From Chitinophaga sp. CF118 (GTDB taxonomy: Bacteria > Bacteroidota > Bacteroidia > Chitinophagales > Chitinophagaceae), in NCBI RefSeq assembly GCF_900112615.1, contig NZ_FOMK01000004.1:620001-684000 (forward strand): a stretch of 64,000 nt of DNA. The letters are read 5' to 3'. Of the stretch, positions 25,098-33,395 are shown piece by piece. Every line of letters starts with the position of its first letter. Positions within the stretch are counted from its first letter, which is position 1. A model generated the notes under the pieces. It searched no databases. It had not been told where the DNA came from and saw nothing but the letters and a program-made list of their open reading frames with translations. Made by a program: the position numbers and the translations under genes.

Positions 25098-27371
25098 ATG
25101 GTGTTTGATATTGAAATGATTAAAAAAGTGTATGCGGCACTGCCGGGTAAGGTGGAAGCTACCCGTAAAATGCTGGGTCGCCCGCTCACACTGTCTGAAA
25201 AGATCTTATATGCTCACTTATTTTCGGCAACTACTACAGCCTACGAGCGCGGAAAGTCATATGTAGAGTTTGCACCGGATCGCGTAGCGATGCAGGATGC
25301 AACGGCACAGATGGCGTTGTTACAGTTCATGACATGTGGGCGCGACAAGGTAGCGGTTCCTTCTACCGTACACTGTGATCACCTCATACAAGCCAAGACA
25401 GGTGCTGATGCAGATCTGGCAACTGCTGTGGATACCAACAGAGAAGTATATGACTTCCTGGCATCCATTTCCAATAAATATGGCATCGGTTTCTGGAAAC
25501 CCGGCGCTGGTATCATTCACCAGGTAGTATTGGAAAACTATGCTTTCCCTGGCGGTATGATGATTGGTACAGACTCACACACTCCAAATGCCGGTGGTTT
25601 AGGTATGCTGGCAATAGGTGTAGGTGGTGCTGATGCGGTAGATGTAATGGCAGGATTAGCATGGGAACTGAAAATGCCCAAACTGATAGGTGTAAAGCTG
25701 ACTGGTAAACTGAGTGGCTGGGTATCTCCTAAAGATGTAATCCTGAAAGTAGCAGGTGTACTGACCGTTAAAGGTGGTACCGGTGCTATTGTTGAATATT
25801 TTGGTGAAGGTGCTGATAGCCTGAGCGCTACCGGTAAAGGAACCATCTGTAACATGGGTGCGGAAATAGGCGCTACCTGTTCTGTATTCGCTTACGATAG
25901 TAAAATAGCTGATTACCTGAAAGCTACAGAGCGTACTGAAATCGCTTCTCTGGCAGATGGCGTGAAAGAACACCTGCGTCCAGACGCTGAAGTGTATGCT
26001 GATCCTACTAAATACTACGACCAGGTAATTGAAATTGACCTGAATGAATTGGAACCACATGTAAATGGTCCATTCACACCGGATCTGGCATGGCCAATCT
26101 CTAAATTTGCACAGGCTGTAAAGGAAAACAACTGGCCAGAAAAGCTGGATGTGGCCCTGATTGGTTCATGCACCAACTCTTCCTACGAAGATATTTCCCG
26201 TGCTGCTTCACTGGCAAAACAAGCTGTAGACAAGAACCTGCCTGTAAAAGCAGAATATACTATTACTCCTGGTTCCGAGCTGGTTCGTTTTACTATTGAA
26301 AGAGACGGATTCCTGAATACATTTGAAAAGATCGGCGGTGTAGTGCTGGCAAATGCCTGCGGTCCCTGTATCGGTCAGTGGGCTCGTCATATAGACGATC
26401 CTAACCGTAAGAACTCTATCATCACTTCTTTCAACCGTAACTTTGCAAAGAGAAATGATGGTCTGGCGGCTACCCACGCATTCGTAGCTTCTCCGGAAAT
26501 AGTAACGGCACTGGCTATTGCTGGTGACCTGACCTTCAATCCGCTGACAGACAAACTGAAGAACAAAGATGGTGTAGAAGTTATGCTGGATGAACCATCC
26601 GGTTATGAACTGCCTATTAAAGGTTTTGCAGTAGAAGATGCTGGCTATCAGGCTCCTGCAGCAGATGGTAAAGGTGTTCAGGTACTTGTATCTCCTACCA
26701 GTGACCGTTTACAGTTGCTTGCTCCATTCTCTCCATGGGAAGGTACAGATCTGAAAGGTCTGAAACTGCTGATCAAAGCAAAAGGTAAATGTACTACTGA
26801 CCATATCTCTATGGCCGGTCCTTGGTTAAAATACCGTGGTCACCTGGATAACATCTCCAACAACATGCTGATTGGCGCTATCAACGCGTTCAATGATAAA
26901 ACTGATACCGTTAAGAACGAAATCACAGGTGCATATGGTGCTGTACCAGCTACCGCCCGTGCTTACAAAGCTGCCGGTGTAGGTTCTGTTGTAATCGGTG
27001 ATGAGAACTATGGTGAAGGCTCCAGCCGCGAACACGCAGCTATGGAACCACGTCACTTAGGTGTACGTGCTATCCTTGTTAAGTCTTTTGCACGTATCCA
27101 CGAAACCAACCTGAAAAAACAAGGTATGCTTGGTCTTACCTTCGCTAATAAGGAAGATTACGATAAGATACAGGAAGATGATACATTGGATATCGTAGGT
27201 CTGACCACTTTCGCTCCAGGTAAACAATTAACTGTAGTTGCAAATCACAAAGATGGCAGCAAAGACGAAATTCCGGTAAATCACACTTACAATGAACAAC
27301 AGATCCAGTGGTTCCAGGCAGGTGGTGCACTGAATGTAATCCGTGCTGAAGCAGCTAAGAAAAAAGCATAA
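25098..27371 (+). CDS. Aconitate hydratase
   Basis: TCA-cycle enzyme that isomerises citrate to isocitrate through cis-aconitate, with a [4Fe-4S] cluster. The start at 25098 gives MVFDIEMIKKVYAALPGKVE, which fits Bacteroidota aconitases. An upstream frame to 25011 would include the promoter box. The 757 residues show GTDSHTPNAGGLGMLAIGVGG, the cluster cysteines in LIGSCTNSSYED and NACGPCIGQW, SFNRNFAKRNDG, and the swivel-domain GDENYGEGSSREHAAMEPR. It resembles mitochondrial-type aconitase. It has its own promoter and a terminator module shared in sequence with the fucose operon. Confidence 0.96.
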   Translation: MVFDIEMIKKVYAALPGKVEATRKMLGRPLTLSEKILYAHLFSATTTAYERGKSYVEFAPDRVAMQDATAQMALLQFMTCGRDKVAVPSTVHCDHLIQAKTGADADLATAVDTNREVYDFLASISNKYGIGFWKPGAGIIHQVVLENYAFPGGMMIGTDSHTPNAGGLGMLAIGVGGADAVDVMAGLAWELKMPKLIGVKLTGKLSGWVSPKDVILKVAGVLTVKGGTGAIVEYFGEGADSLSATGKGTICNMGAEIGATCSVFAYDSKIADYLKATERTEIASLADGVKEHLRPDAEVYADPTKYYDQVIEIDLNELEPHVNGPFTPDLAWPISKFAQAVKENNWPEKLDVALIGSCTNSSYEDISRAASLAKQAVDKNLPVKAEYTITPGSELVRFTIERDGFLNTFEKIGGVVLANACGPCIGQWARHIDDPNRKNSIITSFNRNFAKRNDGLAATHAFVASPEIVTALAIAGDLTFNPLTDKLKNKDGVEVMLDEPSGYELPIKGFAVEDAGYQAPAADGKGVQVLVSPTSDRLQLLAPFSPWEGTDLKGLKLLIKAKGKCTTDHISMAGPWLKYRGHLDNISNNMLIGAINAFNDKTDTVKNEITGAYGAVPATARAYKAAGVGSVVIGDENYGEGSSREHAAMEPRHLGVRAILVKSFARIHETNLKKQGMLGLTFANKEDYDKIQEDDTLDIVGLTTFAPGKQLTVVANHKDGSKDEIPVNHTYNEQQIQWFQAGGALNVIRAEAAKKKA

Positions 27372-27378
27372 TTCATAT

Positions 27379-27474
27379 TGAGGGGACTGACTTCTTATTG
27401 AAGTGCAAGCCCGAAATAAAAAGTCATAAACTTTTAAGCTGGTCTTTTTAGACCAGCTTTTATTTTTCCTATAA
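27379..27474. repeat. 3' terminator module, copy A (after aconitase)
   Basis: Positions 27433-27474 are identical over 42 bp, in inverted orientation, to 51426-51467. The preceding about 50 bp (27379-27432) are still recognisably similar to 51468-51522. The module contains the stem AAGCTGGTC / GACCAGCTT (27436-27459) followed by a T-rich tail, so it is an intrinsic terminator for aconitase. Confidence 0.9.
27436..27468 (+). terminator. Terminator after aconitase
   Basis: Nine-base-pair stem (27436-27444 / 27451-27459), loop TTTTTA, then TTATTTTT. It starts 64 bp after the stop codon. Confidence 0.9.
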
Positions 27475-27728
27475 GATGATGTGTTGATAAAGTGCGATTG
27501 GTAATGATCAATAAATACCCTGCATCTGCCTGTTTAGTGTCTTAATTTAACTTGGGATAAGATTGTAGATTAGATCTTTATTATACTTCACCTGATCATC
27601 ACGGCAGATAAGGTATTATTGATCATTACCAATCTATAACGACCTCCTCTGATAATATATGTAGTCATTAAACAATTCTCAGATTTATTCTCTACGTTTT
27701 CTTTTAATCGGCCCGGTATTTACTCCTG
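27475..27728. other. Non-coding stretch between aconitase terminator and DUF4421 gene
   Basis: With the terminator module this is a 357-bp gap (27372-27728). It holds the long inverted repeat at 27496-27634. The remaining about 95 bp next to the DUF4421 stop is T-rich with no recognised structure. Confidence 0.6.
27496..27634. repeat. Long imperfect inverted repeat, 139 bp, MITE-like or structured RNA
   Basis: The left arm (27496-27530, starting GATTGGTAATGATCAATA) pairs with the right arm (27602-27634, ending ATTGATCATTACCAATC). About 33 bp per arm pair, with a few single-base insertions. The 71-bp centre has no coding frame. No clear target-site duplication is visible at the ends. Confidence 0.75.
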
Positions 27729-28802
27729 TTAGAATAGTTTCTTTTTCAATTTGAACCTCCGGGCTATACTAAGCCGGAAATCCCCTGCACCTATCCGCTG
27801 ATAAGTATCCGGTACCGGCGACGTGCTGCGCATAGTGATATTAACATAGTGGATTCCCGCAAAGTAACGGCTGGAATTATATCCTATTGAAATGCGCTCT
27901 GTATTATTCAACTGAAGACCTACCTTACTCAGTTTGGTATCCGACGGCGTTAAGCTTAAACTGGTATAATTAGAACCTATACTTCCGGTAAGGGAAAAAG
28001 TAAGAAAGAAATGTTTATTATAGACAAACGTATAGGCATATCCTGCATTCACAGCTGCGCTCATGATACCGGTACGATCAAAATGCTGATTATTAAAGAA
28101 GTCATTTTTTGAGAGATTACTGGGGATAATAGACGAATCTCCTTTCATCCTCACACCAAATATTTCTGCCCCGATAATCAGTGAACCAGCACTCTTTTTC
28201 TGATAATCATTTTGCAGATAAGCTGCCCGGTAAGAGAACCTCCCGTCATTGAAAACATACTGTACTCCCAGGCCCAGGGTAAGATTATGAATATCCGGCC
28301 TGATAGGCAACTTACCTTCCGGCGTAAAAATATCTAATAATCCTTTTGAATTGGAGATGTAATATCCCTTGTAAAACTGACCATAAAAATCTACTACAAT
28401 CTTACGCGCATATACGTGTGTCTGCAAATCCAGTCCTCTTGTTCTTCCATACTTATATTCCTTATTAATGAAGGGCAGGTTAAAAGCAAGGTTAATACCT
28501 ATAAACTTATAGTTCATACCAAAGCCAATATTTAAAGGCGTATTAGGACGGTATAATACGTCCAGATTCCTTTTCCGGTCCACTATATCATAAGAATTAT
28601 ATTTACGGGTACCGAAAAAACGAAAGGTAATATCCTTTGTATGATCCTCTATATAATTGGAATCATTGTCTGTCGTCAACCAATTCATTGCTTTTTTAAC
28701 AGCAGGTGTTGCATTCTCAGGTAGTGGTGTGTTCTGGGTCTGCCCCAAGACGGTAATGAACATACACAGGCATCCCGACAATAAAGTGAGCCATTCTCTC
28801 AT
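27729..28802 (-). CDS. DUF4421 outer-membrane protein
   Basis: 357 residues from the ATG at 28802, chosen because the protein then begins with a signal peptide (MREWLTLLSGCLCMFITVLG, ends GQTQ). An in-frame ATG at 28859 would abut the previous gene. After the signal come a soluble segment, then KDITFRFFGTRKYNSYDI and RPNTPLNIGFGMNYKFIGINL, typical of DUF4421, and a beta-barrel-like remainder. Probably in the outer membrane; function unknown. It lies 57 bp downstream of a phosphodiesterase gene, so the two may be co-transcribed. Confidence 0.8.
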   Translation of the reverse strand: MREWLTLLSGCLCMFITVLGQTQNTPLPENATPAVKKAMNWLTTDNDSNYIEDHTKDITFRFFGTRKYNSYDIVDRKRNLDVLYRPNTPLNIGFGMNYKFIGINLAFNLPFINKEYKYGRTRGLDLQTHVYARKIVVDFYGQFYKGYYISNSKGLLDIFTPEGKLPIRPDIHNLTLGLGVQYVFNDGRFSYRAAYLQNDYQKKSAGSLIIGAEIFGVRMKGDSSIIPSNLSKNDFFNNQHFDRTGIMSAAVNAGYAYTFVYNKHFFLTFSLTGSIGSNYTSLSLTPSDTKLSKVGLQLNNTERISIGYNSSRYFAGIHYVNITMRSTSPVPDTYQRIGAGDFRLSIARRFKLKKKLF

Positions 28803-28859
28803 TTGTGACAGTTGTAAAATGGTATATAAGCAAAAAATGTGCGCGCTCCTGTTCTGCAA

Positions 28860-29351
28860 CTATTTAGGTAATTCTACCACCTCAAGATTGCTGATATTAC
28901 CTGCTGCCAGTTCAAAACGCAGCAGGGTTTTCACCTTATGCCAGCCTTGCTGGCCACATGCCCCCGGATTCATGTGTAATAATTGTAGTGCGGGATCCGG
29001 CATCACTTTCAGAATGTGGGAATGCCCGCAAATAAACAGTTTGGGGGTATTTTTCAACAGAAGCTCTTTTATCCCGGCGGCATATTTACCGGGATATCCC
29101 CCAATATGTGTAATCAACACCTTTACTCCCTCTAACTCAAACTCCTGATTTAATGGATAACGAACTCTCAGATCTGCTCCGTCAATATTACCGTATACTG
29201 CCCTGAAAGGTTTAAATGCTTCCAGTTGATCTGCCAGCTCCGTATTCCCAATGTCCCCTGCATGCCAGATCTCATCTACCCCTTCAAAATACTTAAACAC
29301 CTGCGGATGCAAATAACTGTGCGTGTCTGACATCAACCCTATCTTCTTCAT
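28860..29351 (-). CDS. Metallophosphoesterase, YfcE/MJ0936 family
   Basis: 163 residues from the ATG at 29351 (MKKIGLMSDTHSYL); the in-frame ATG at 29369 adds six residues that do not fit the family. The metal motifs are in order: MSDTHSYLH, WHAGDIGN, VYGNIDG, LITHIGG and ICGHSHI. Small cytosolic phosphodiesterases of this kind hydrolyse artificial substrates and, in some cases, cyclic nucleotides; the natural substrate is not known. Upstream of the DUF4421 gene on the same strand. Confidence 0.88.
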   Translation of the reverse strand: MKKIGLMSDTHSYLHPQVFKYFEGVDEIWHAGDIGNTELADQLEAFKPFRAVYGNIDGADLRVRYPLNQEFELEGVKVLITHIGGYPGKYAAGIKELLLKNTPKLFICGHSHILKVMPDPALQLLHMNPGACGQQGWHKVKTLLRFELAAGNISNLEVVELPK

Positions 29352-29457
29352 ATTGCGAAATGTAGTCAAATGTAAATAATAAATAGAAAAAGTAGTAGCA
29401 ATAGCTGGTTATCGAATTTTACATTTAGTATTTTACAAACGAATATATTTCCATTTT

Positions 29458-30321
29458 ATGCAAACTGATATTACCGGCAGATTATTGATTTGCTGTCCCG
29501 ACCGGCCAGGTATTGTTGCTGGTGTATCCCAGTTCCTTTATACCTGTGGAGCTAATATTCTGGATGCCAGTCAGCATAGTACCGACCCACGGGAAGGACT
29601 ATTTTTTATGCGGATGGCATTCCAGCTGGAGAAGGCAGCCATAACAAGAGAGCAACTGGAAAAGGATTTCCAGGAGAAAGTAGCCGGCCCACTGAAAATG
29701 GACTGGCATATCGATTATACCGATCGACGGAAACAGATGGCCATCATGGTATCCAGGTATGACCACTGCCTCATGGAATTGTTATTGCGCTGGCGCAGCG
29801 GAGAATTACCGGTGGATATTCCGCTGGTCATCTCCAACCACACAGAATTAGAACAGCTAACCAGGGATTTTGGGATACCTTTTCACTATTTACCGGTAAA
29901 TCCGGATAATAAGGGGGCTCAGGAACAGGAAGCTATCCGGCTGATAAAAGCAGCCAATGCAGACTTCATTGTACTGGCCCGTTATATGCAGATCCTATCT
30001 CCTGCTTTTGTGAGTGTTTTCCCCGGCAGGATCATCAATATACATCACTCTTTCTTACCGGCCTTTGCTGGAGCCAATCCTTATAAGAATGCGTATACAC
30101 GTGGTGTAAAACTGATAGGCGCTACGGCACACTATGTTACCAACGATCTGGATGAGGGACCAATTATTGATCAGGATGTGGCCAGGGTAAGCCATAAACA
30201 CGCGGTATCCGACCTCATGATGTTAGGACGTGATATTGAACGACAGGTACTTACAAGGGCTGTAGTTGCCCATATTGAAGACAGAGTGATTATTCATGGT
30301 AACAAGACCATCGTGTTCTAA
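29458..30321 (+). CDS. purU: Formyltetrahydrofolate deformylase
   Basis: Hydrolyses 10-formyl-tetrahydrofolate to formate and tetrahydrofolate, balancing one-carbon units. The 287 residues have the expected ACT domain (about 7-85, RLLICCPDRPGIVAGVSQFL) and formyltransferase-like catalytic domain with NIHHSFLPAFAGANPY and DEGPIIDQDVARV, holding the Asn-His-Asp catalytic residues. It appears to be transcribed alone, divergent from the phosphodiesterase gene. A hairpin follows near 30419. Confidence 0.96.
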   Translation: MQTDITGRLLICCPDRPGIVAGVSQFLYTCGANILDASQHSTDPREGLFFMRMAFQLEKAAITREQLEKDFQEKVAGPLKMDWHIDYTDRRKQMAIMVSRYDHCLMELLLRWRSGELPVDIPLVISNHTELEQLTRDFGIPFHYLPVNPDNKGAQEQEAIRLIKAANADFIVLARYMQILSPAFVSVFPGRIINIHHSFLPAFAGANPYKNAYTRGVKLIGATAHYVTNDLDEGPIIDQDVARVSHKHAVSDLMMLGRDIERQVLTRAVVAHIEDRVIIHGNKTIVF

Positions 30322-30418
30322 AAGAAAGCCTACACTCTCTATCTGAAGATTCAAATAAGAAGTAGGATGTAAAAATAAATGATGGGCCTGAGAATTGCTT
30401 ATCAGAGACTCAAATGAG

Positions 30419-30452
30419 AAGAGCCTGTACCCTCTTAAGGATACAGGCTCTT
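30419..30452. terminator. Terminator between purU and convergent gene
   Basis: Stem AAGAGCCTGTA (30419-30429) / TACAGGCTCTT (30442-30452), 12-nt loop, perfect 11 bp. The flanks are T/A-rich. It is positioned to end both purU (+) and the unknown gene at 30475 (-). Confidence 0.75.
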
Positions 30453-30474
30453 CTTATTGAAAAATATCTGATTA

Positions 30475-31077
30475 CTACTTGTTAGCCTTCTTAATGAATT
30501 TACCCAGACCTTTACCTGCAACTGCGTAAGACTCTCTCAGACGGGTTCCGGTATCATAATCATTACCACCGAAAGTTCTACCAGGACAATCATCCACAGT
30601 CAACTTAGCTACTACAGCTTTGGTAGCTGAATCAATGATCCACGCTTCACCATCAATAGAAGCATATTTACGGGAAACATAAATGTTATAACCAGGCTCA
30701 ACGAACTTAGTTTTAAACACAAGTGTATATTTTGCATTAGGGAAATCGCCAGACTTGATATCACTATGCTCAGAGAACAACTCATTGAACTGAGGCTCAA
30801 ACTTTTCTTTACGATCTGCTTTCCAGTCTGCTATCCATTTATCACCTCTTCCTGGTTCTTTCTTATCGTAGTCTGCTTTCTTTTTTTCGAGGTAATCCTT
30901 TTCATCGGCAAATTTACCTACGCCTAAATGCTCATAATCAAATGTTGCGTTGATCTCTGTTTGTCCCTTGAGAGCTGACAGGTCGCCCTCGATTAACTTT
31001 ACTTTTTGTGCTGATACAGTGACAGTTGTAAGCGCTGCGATTGCAAATGCGGCAGCTGACCTTAGGATTAATCTCAT
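30475..31077 (-). CDS. Secreted protein of unknown function (200 aa)
   Basis: 200 residues from the ATG at 31077, giving a signal peptide MRLILRSAAAFAIAALTTV (ends VSAQ). The longer in-frame start at 31098 is excluded because a -7 box overlaps it. The mature part has a Lys/Asp/Glu-rich helix (FADEKDYLEKKKADYDKKEPG) and then strands with INIYVSRKYASIDGEAWI-like content. I recognise no family with certainty. It is likely periplasmic or surface-associated, since there is no lipobox. Monocistronic by its own promoter and shared terminator. Confidence 0.75.
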   Translation of the reverse strand: MRLILRSAAAFAIAALTTVTVSAQKVKLIEGDLSALKGQTEINATFDYEHLGVGKFADEKDYLEKKKADYDKKEPGRGDKWIADWKADRKEKFEPQFNELFSEHSDIKSGDFPNAKYTLVFKTKFVEPGYNIYVSRKYASIDGEAWIIDSATKAVVAKLTVDDCPGRTFGGNDYDTGTRLRESYAVAGKGLGKFIKKANK

Positions 31078-31095
31078 AATATATGTTTTATTTGA

Positions 31096-31121
31096 CAAAT
31101 ATAAGTGCCAGACCTATACAA
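31096..31121 (-). promoter_or_regulatory. Promoter of the 200-aa secreted protein gene
   Basis: On the minus strand TATATTTG (31096-31103) matches TAnnTTTG exactly. A TTG at 31119-31121 is only 15 bp upstream, shorter than usual. It lies 18 bp before the ATG at 31077. Confidence 0.45.
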
Positions 31122-31309
31122 TGCATTATGAAAACAATAAATATTGGGGAAAGTTCAAAAATTTGCGGGAACTACGTATTGTTTGGAGAAGGAGGGTAAA
31201 GTGTGATTGAAGTGCAATTCCACAACCTCACTAAACAACTGTTAAATACCAAATAACCTATTCTGAACATTTTTTCATAATTTGCATAAAAACTGCAAAT
31301 TTCAAACAA

Positions 31310-32566
31310 ATGATTCTTGACTTCTCTATAGGTAACTATCGATCTTTCTCTACTATTCAAACCTTGAATCTAAGGTCTACAGGAATCGTCTCCGATGTTA
31401 AAGAGATTGATCAGAACAATATTGTTGAGCGAGATGGGCAGAAAATATTAAAAACCATAGGGATTTATGGCCCCAATGGCAGTGGTAAATCCAACCTTTT
31501 GCAGGGAATCAAATTATTTCGTCAGTTAGTAGAAAGTTCACTGGAATCAGAAGCTATTATGGACTTTGCAGCAGAACCATTCGCCTTAACGAACAAGGAA
31601 ATGGATAACGCTGGTTTTTTCCAGATACAACTGCTTATTAAAGATAAAAAATACCGGTATGGCTTTACGCTCGGTCACGTTGGAACTGTTCAACAGGAAT
31701 GGTTATTTGGACCAGCGGATAAAAATGAAACCTGGTATTTTAAAAGAAGTTTCGGTAAGATCGAATTAAATAATCAATGGTTTGAAGAAGGTACTAATGG
31801 ACCGATAGAAAGTCTTCGGGAAAATACACTGTTCCTGACATTTGTATCAGCCTATAATGGGCCCACTTCTCATTCAATCAGAAACTTCATTGTTAAAAAT
31901 ATCTCCTTTGAAAACAGAGAAAACAGGACATCTGCAAATAGAAAAGGTAATCGACTTGCCTATGACCAGAATGCTTCTACCAATCAACTTATAAAAGAAG
32001 GTAAAACACAACTGGTACTGGATTGGCTGGAAAGTGCAGGGTTATTTTATTCAGACATTGCTCTGCGGGAACATAGTGGAGATTTTAACGTAGTACTTCT
32101 TGAAAAAAGCATGTATGATGCAAATGGTAAAATTATCGGAAAACACAAAATGGATCTTGACTTAAATGAATCCGCAGGCACAAAAAAGTTTTACCATTAT
32201 ATCGGGTTATTATACCAGATGTTTACAGAAGGAGGGATATTAATTTCAGATGAAATAGATAATAATTTTCACCCTTCCTTATTGCAAAAATTTATCCGGT
32301 CTTTTAATGATAAAACCATTAACAAGGCAGGGGCACAACTGCTCTTTACTAGTCATGATACCAATCTATTACAACCTAATGTTTTAAGACGAGATCAGAT
32401 TTACTTCACCGAAAAAGCGGAAAACGAAGAAACCAGGCTTTATTCTCTTTCAGATCTAAAAGGAATCCGGAATAATGCTGATTTTGCCCGGCAGTATCTG
32501 GCTGGATTCTATGGTGCTTTACCAATGTTGAATAGATATAAAGGTTTATCAACCGATAACTTATAG
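31310..32566 (+). CDS. AAA ATPase, RloA/AbiLi-like (COG1106)
   Basis: 418 residues of the SMC/ABC-like AAA_15/21 fold used in many antiphage systems. It starts MILDFSIGNYRSFSTIQTLN, then Walker A YGPNGSGKSNLLQGI (about 53-67), an ABC-signature-like LNESAGTKKFYHYIG, Walker B ILISDEIDNNFHPSLL and the histidine switch LLFTSHDTNLL. It is paired, 15 bp apart, with an RloB-like gene, the arrangement of RloAB and AbiL-type abortive-infection modules. The base composition looks more AT-rich than neighbours. The defence role is inferred from family and pairing. Confidence 0.85.
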   Translation: MILDFSIGNYRSFSTIQTLNLRSTGIVSDVKEIDQNNIVERDGQKILKTIGIYGPNGSGKSNLLQGIKLFRQLVESSLESEAIMDFAAEPFALTNKEMDNAGFFQIQLLIKDKKYRYGFTLGHVGTVQQEWLFGPADKNETWYFKRSFGKIELNNQWFEEGTNGPIESLRENTLFLTFVSAYNGPTSHSIRNFIVKNISFENRENRTSANRKGNRLAYDQNASTNQLIKEGKTQLVLDWLESAGLFYSDIALREHSGDFNVVLLEKSMYDANGKIIGKHKMDLDLNESAGTKKFYHYIGLLYQMFTEGGILISDEIDNNFHPSLLQKFIRSFNDKTINKAGAQLLFTSHDTNLLQPNVLRRDQIYFTEKAENEETRLYSLSDLKGIRNNADFARQYLAGFYGALPMLNRYKGLSTDNL

Positions 32567-32581
32567 TAATAAAATTAGTTT

Positions 32582-33340
32582 ATGACTGATGGCTGGGAAC
32601 AGATTACTGAAAAAGAAACCAAACGAACTGCCGATAACTTAAAAACTTTCATCTTATTTTGTGAGGACAAAATAAGTGAGCCTTCTTATTTCAAAGAATT
32701 TGCAAAAGAGTATAAGGTAAGAATCAGTGAAGCTGTTGATCAGAAAAGCTCTTTTAAAAACATAGCGAACACATTAGAATATTGTGAAAAAGAAGGGCTT
32801 TTAGAGACTGATAATAAGGCGTATAAAATACGATCTGATGTTAAAACGCCCATATGGTGTGTTTTCGATCGAGATGTTGAAACTAATAATCCCGATAACA
32901 TTAATCATGCAAAAAATATAGAATTTAATCTATCTATTCAATCTGCTGAAAGTGCAGGTCTAAATGTGGCCTGGAGTAACGATGTATTTGAGTTATGGAT
33001 ACTTCTTCACTTTGAAGATGTCACTCCTAATGAATGGAAGCACAGAACCTATATATACGACCGCCTTACAGCAATATTTAAAGCTCTTCCTGATAAATCC
33101 CCAGAGTTAACAGCACTTACTGAACTCTCAACATTCAATTATAAAACTTTCTTTAAAACAGAAAAGAACTTCAATTTTCATGTACTGCCAAGATTAGCCG
33201 CAGGACGGGCTGATGCTATTGTAAGAGCTCAGATTCTTGAAGCTGCCTTTATCCACACCCAAAAAAGCCATGAACGTAACCCATGCACCATGGTACATCA
33301 TTTGGTATCAAGTATAATATCAGCTGAAAAGTTAGCATAA
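32582..33340 (+). CDS. RloB-like protein, putative nuclease partner
   Basis: 252 residues of the RloB family. Conserved points are the N-terminal FILFCEDKISEPSYFKEF (family form CEGxxTEPxYF, here D replaces the glycine), the acidic WCVFDRDVETN and the motif NDVFELWILLHFE. The E and DxD positions resemble a TOPRIM-like metal site, as in effectors of PARIS-type systems, so a nuclease activity is plausible. It follows the ATPase by 15 bp and must be co-expressed with it. The trigger and target are unknown. Confidence 0.8.
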   Translation: MTDGWEQITEKETKRTADNLKTFILFCEDKISEPSYFKEFAKEYKVRISEAVDQKSSFKNIANTLEYCEKEGLLETDNKAYKIRSDVKTPIWCVFDRDVETNNPDNINHAKNIEFNLSIQSAESAGLNVAWSNDVFELWILLHFEDVTPNEWKHRTYIYDRLTAIFKALPDKSPELTALTELSTFNYKTFFKTEKNFNFHVLPRLAAGRADAIVRAQILEAAFIHTQKSHERNPCTMVHHLVSSIISAEKLA

Positions 33341-33395
33341 GAGATAAACAAATGCAGCATTAGCCATTAGTTATCAAAGAGATAAATACGTTTTC

